61,172 nt of DNA. It comes from a virus. Numbering within the stretch: position 1 is the first letter of the stretch; each line of letters starts with the position of its first letter. A program made the translations under genes and the position numbers. Below, piece after piece: positions 58,602 through 61,172 of the stretch. The notes under the pieces were generated by a model. The model had not been told where the DNA came from, ran no database searches, and saw only the letters and a list, made by a program, of their open reading frames with translations. The DNA is taken from positions 1 to 61,172 of IMG/VR virus record IMGVR_UViG_3300032053_000073; one strand, written 5' to 3'.

Positions 58602-58933
58602 TGAAAGATTGTAATATAAATTGTAAATTATGTAATAATGCCTTATGTTTTTTTGACTCTTGGGGAGAAACTGACGAAAAAGAAACATTCTATGAGTATA
58701 TGTGCTATAGTTGTACAAATTATAAAGTAATTAAAATGAATGATGGTTTTTATAGCGAGATAGCTTATCTTGGATCAACAATGATAGTTAATGAATTTGC
58801 AGACAATAAATGCGTTATTCGTTTTAAGCATATTTACGGGGCAAAAAATAGCCCGATAATAACAGAATTCATTCAGTTTAATAATAAAGAAGAGCTGTTA
58901 CATAAAATAGAAATATATGAGGTATTTAGATGA
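58598..58933 (+). CDS. Small zinc-ribbon protein, paralogue 2
   Basis: This 111-residue protein has a CKLCNNALCFF ribbon and a second MCYSCTNY pair in the first 50 residues. Its ending HKIEIYEVFR matches its neighbours. Low but evident similarity to the previous gene in order of strands and cysteine spacing indicates tandem duplication. There is no catalytic motif. Confidence 0.6.
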   Translation: MMKDCNINCKLCNNALCFFDSWGETDEKETFYEYMCYSCTNYKVIKMNDGFYSEIAYLGSTMIVNEFADNKCVIRFKHIYGAKNSPIITEFIQFNNKEELLHKIEIYEVFR

Positions 58934-59005
58934 GAAAATTAAAGTTAATTCGAAAACGCCTAAACTTATGCTAAGCGATAGTAATATTATATTTTTGTTA
59001 ATAGC

Positions 59006-59617
59006 ATGCAAATCAATAATGGGCGTAAGCAATTTCACTCACCAATGAGACAGTTAACTATAAAAGATATAGCGTCATATTATTCCCCATGCTTAGCTTG
59101 TAAGTCAAAAACCACTCTAATATTGTCGGTTTATTCTGCTGAATTTGGATATCAAGAAATTGTTCCTAAAATAATTGGAAAATCAATGAATATTGATCTT
59201 AAAATTTCTTATTATAGTAGGTTTGTGCTAAACATAGATATCATGTCTCATAAGTTTTTAACTTCAAATATTACTGAATTTATGAAATATGCTGCTGAGA
59301 ATGTTTTTTGTTTATTTGTTTATTGTAAATCCTGCCATTCATATGTAGAAACAACTAAGTTAGAATTTAATATAACAGATAGAATATTAAAACCAATTTC
59401 CTTAGTTAAAGAAGGGTGGTCATTTATTGAGGATGACAGTATATATAAAGTTGACACTATAATGGATTTAGATCAAACAAAAATTGTGGTAGATAAAATT
59501 TCAGGAGTTAAACCAATTTCTCCATGGTCGCAAATAGTTAGTGCATTACCAATTCACAGATTTGGATCTAAGGAAAATATGATAGAAAAAATTAAATTAT
59601 ATATGGTATTCTCATGA
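59006..59617 (+). CDS. Zinc-ribbon protein, paralogue 3 (longer)
   Basis: This 203-residue protein has CLACKSKTTL near residue 35 and YCKSCHSYVE near 115, giving two cysteine pairs about 80 residues apart. That spacing fits a ribbon interrupted by an inserted domain. The end reads MIEKIKLYMVFS. It overlaps the next gene by 4 bases (ATGA). The start is uncertain, because no clear ribosome-binding site precedes ATG 59006. Confidence 0.6.
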   Translation: MQINNGRKQFHSPMRQLTIKDIASYYSPCLACKSKTTLILSVYSAEFGYQEIVPKIIGKSMNIDLKISYYSRFVLNIDIMSHKFLTSNITEFMKYAAENVFCLFVYCKSCHSYVETTKLEFNITDRILKPISLVKEGWSFIEDDSIYKVDTIMDLDQTKIVVDKISGVKPISPWSQIVSALPIHRFGSKENMIEKIKLYMVFS

Positions 59618-60075
59618 TTATTGAAAAATGTATCATTTGTTCATCAGAATTATCTAAATCTGTTGCCTGTATTGGAGAAAGATTTATTAAAAAGAAAAGC
59701 GGTTTACACTCCCTTAAACCACCGTATAAAGAAATTTGGTCATGTCCTAAATGTTGTAATAACAATTTCTATAAAAAGAACCCTTCCTCGCTAGAAACAA
59801 TAACAGAAAATGAATCATATATAATTTTTGAAGTTTACGCAGATTTATCTAAAAAGAAAATTGGCAAATGTATTAAAATCCATAAAGACAATATTACTTA
59901 TCTATATCAAGCTGAATTTAAAGTAAATATTTGGATTAATCAATTTATGGTTGCCGATCTGGGGAAACCAATAGATCAGATATTTATACAAAAAACTGAA
60001 GATTTGAAAATGTTTGAATTTAACAACATTGATGAGATGATTGATAAATTGTTAATTTATTTGACTTTTTCGTGA
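59614..60075 (+). CDS. Zinc-ribbon protein, paralogue 4
   Basis: This 153-residue protein has pairs CIICSSEL (about 6-13) and CPKCCNN (about 44-50), forming a four-cysteine ribbon. A hydrophobic beta region and a final NIDEMIDKLLIYLTFS follow. It is the last of four small zinc genes arranged head to tail with overlaps. Their shared end suggests a common interaction helix. The role is unknown. Confidence 0.6.
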   Translation: MIIEKCIICSSELSKSVACIGERFIKKKSGLHSLKPPYKEIWSCPKCCNNNFYKKNPSSLETITENESYIIFEVYADLSKKKIGKCIKIHKDNITYLYQAEFKVNIWINQFMVADLGKPIDQIFIQKTEDLKMFEFNNIDEMIDKLLIYLTFS

Positions 60076-60110
60076 TATAATTCATGTAGTACACACTCGT
60101 CCATAATATC

Positions 60111-61172
60111 ATGAAAAAAAAAGATACCAAGCAATTTATAAAAGAAGCTGCTGAAAAATATGGAGATAAATGGGTTTATGCAAAAGTAATTTATATTAAT
60201 GCCTATACAAAAGTAACGATAACATGTCTTATTCATGGTGATTTTGAACAAATACCAAATAACCATCTGCAAGGTCATGGTTGTCCAAAATGCGCTGGAG
60301 TTGCAAAAACAAAAGACACCAAGCAATTTATAAAAGAGGCTGTTGAAAAAAATGGAGATAAATGGATTTATACAGAAGTTAATTATATTAATGCCATTAC
60401 AAAAGTAATAATAACCTGTCTAATTCACGGTAATTTTGAACAAAGACCAAATGACCATTTATCTGGCAAGGGCTGTCCAAAATGCGCTGGAGTTGCAAAA
60501 ACAAAAGATACCAAGCAATTTATAAAAGAGGCTGTTGAAAAAAATGGAGATAAATGGATTTATACAGAAGTTGATTATATTAATGGCAAAACAAAAGTAA
60601 CGATAACCTGTTCTATTCATGGTGATTTTGAACAAATACCAAATAACCATCTGCAAGGTCATGGTTGTCCAAAATGCGCTGGAGTTGCAAAAACAAAAGA
60701 TACAAAACAATTTATAAAAGAAGCTATTGAAAAATATGGAGATAAATATGGTTATGAAAAAGTAATTTATATTGGTGCCCATAAAAAAGTAACGATAATT
60801 TGCCCTATTCATGGTGATTTTGAACAAACTTCAAGTAACCATCTGCAAGGTCATGGTTGTCCAAAATGCGCTGGAAATACAAAAAAATATATTGAGCAAT
60901 TTATAAAAGAAGCTGCTGAAAAACATGGAGATAAATGGATTTATACAGAAGTTAATTATATTAATGACAAAACAAAAGTAACGATAACATGTCCTATTCA
61001 TGGTGATTTTGAACAAACTCCACATAATCATCTACAAGGCTGTGGCTGTCCAAAATGCACCCATATTATCTCTAAACCTGAAACTATATGGCTTGATTCT
61101 TTAAATATAGATCAAAAATATAGACAAGCAAAAATAAAGATTGGTAAAAAATATATAAAGGCTGATGCTTAT
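60111..61172 (+). CDS. Vsr-like endonuclease with five zinc-ribbon repeats, 3' end beyond window
   Basis: The frame is open from ATG 60111 to the window end (354 codons). Five repeats of about 63 residues, such as DTKQFIKEAVEKNGDKWIYT then KVIITCLIHGNFEQ and GCPKCAGVAKTK, are nearly identical in the first four copies, and the last is followed by the nuclease domain (SKPETIWLDSLNIDQKYRQA). The catalytic YEFHGKFWHG segment is cut off by the window. The ATG lies in a weak context. This is the only family member here on the + strand. Confidence 0.8.
   Translation, partial: MKKKDTKQFIKEAAEKYGDKWVYAKVIYINAYTKVTITCLIHGDFEQIPNNHLQGHGCPKCAGVAKTKDTKQFIKEAVEKNGDKWIYTEVNYINAITKVIITCLIHGNFEQRPNDHLSGKGCPKCAGVAKTKDTKQFIKEAVEKNGDKWIYTEVDYINGKTKVTITCSIHGDFEQIPNNHLQGHGCPKCAGVAKTKDTKQFIKEAIEKYGDKYGYEKVIYIGAHKKVTIICPIHGDFEQTSSNHLQGHGCPKCAGNTKKYIEQFIKEAAEKHGDKWIYTEVNYINDKTKVTITCPIHGDFEQTPHNHLQGCGCPKCTHIISKPETIWLDSLNIDQKYRQAKIKIGKKYIKADAY

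Overview
This window reads as part of the genome of a large, AT-rich tailed bacteriophage (jumbo-phage type). It carries tail-fibre genes, a phage-style replication and nucleotide-metabolism block, a phage sigma factor, three inteins and more than a dozen homing-endonuclease genes. I see no ribosomal RNA, no convincing tRNA, no CRISPR array and no host housekeeping operon. The host cannot be named from this sequence. A class II (B12-dependent) ribonucleotide reductase and a bacterial-type IF-1 only indicate a bacterial host.

Left part (1-15.3 kb, + strand): a tail-fibre and receptor-binding module. It has one truncated fibre gene at the window edge, a low-complexity fibre gene, and three long tandem paralogues (902, 888 and 1192 aa) with conserved ends and divergent centres. 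Two more fibre-type proteins follow. The tripeptide Asp-Gly-Tyr occurs 30 times in these proteins, far above chance.

Middle part (15.3-45.1 kb, nearly all - strand): the metabolic and replication block. From right to left in coordinates, in the direction of transcription, it holds an IMPDH/GMP-reductase gene with intein, thymidylate synthase, dihydrofolate reductase, a UvsW-like helicase, a GIY-YIG/unknown fusion, a DnaC-like loader and a DnaB-like helicase. Then come FmdB-type zinc ribbons, a sigma factor, a split class II ribonucleotide reductase with intein, and PhoH with intein. Last are a membrane metallopeptidase, an FAD oxidoreductase, a DEDDh exonuclease, a glycosyltransferase and a degenerate macro-domain protein. 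Genes are packed with ATGA, TAATG or TAG-ATG junctions.

Right part (45.2-61.2 kb): two paralogues of an uncharacterised conserved family flank a GIY-YIG gene (+). A second - strand block holds IF-1, a second DEDDh exonuclease, a SET-domain protein, a tandem-repeat protein, an HD hydrolase and dUTPase. After that come a putative virion protein, a 0.8-kb non-coding island with two different tandem-repeat arrays and a broken ORF, a kinase-fold protein, a cluster of small zinc-ribbon proteins, and the start of a repeat-rich nuclease that runs off the end.

A theme of the window is selfish DNA. Free-standing GIY-YIG, HNH, LAGLIDADG and Vsr-like endonucleases sit almost exactly at stop codons of phage genes. 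A family of Vsr-like nucleases carries 1 to 8 copies of a zinc-ribbon repeat. The most unusual items are this modular nuclease family, the phage SET-domain and IF-1 genes, the degenerate macro-domain protein, the repeat island at 56.5-57.1 kb, and the DGY enrichment in the fibres.
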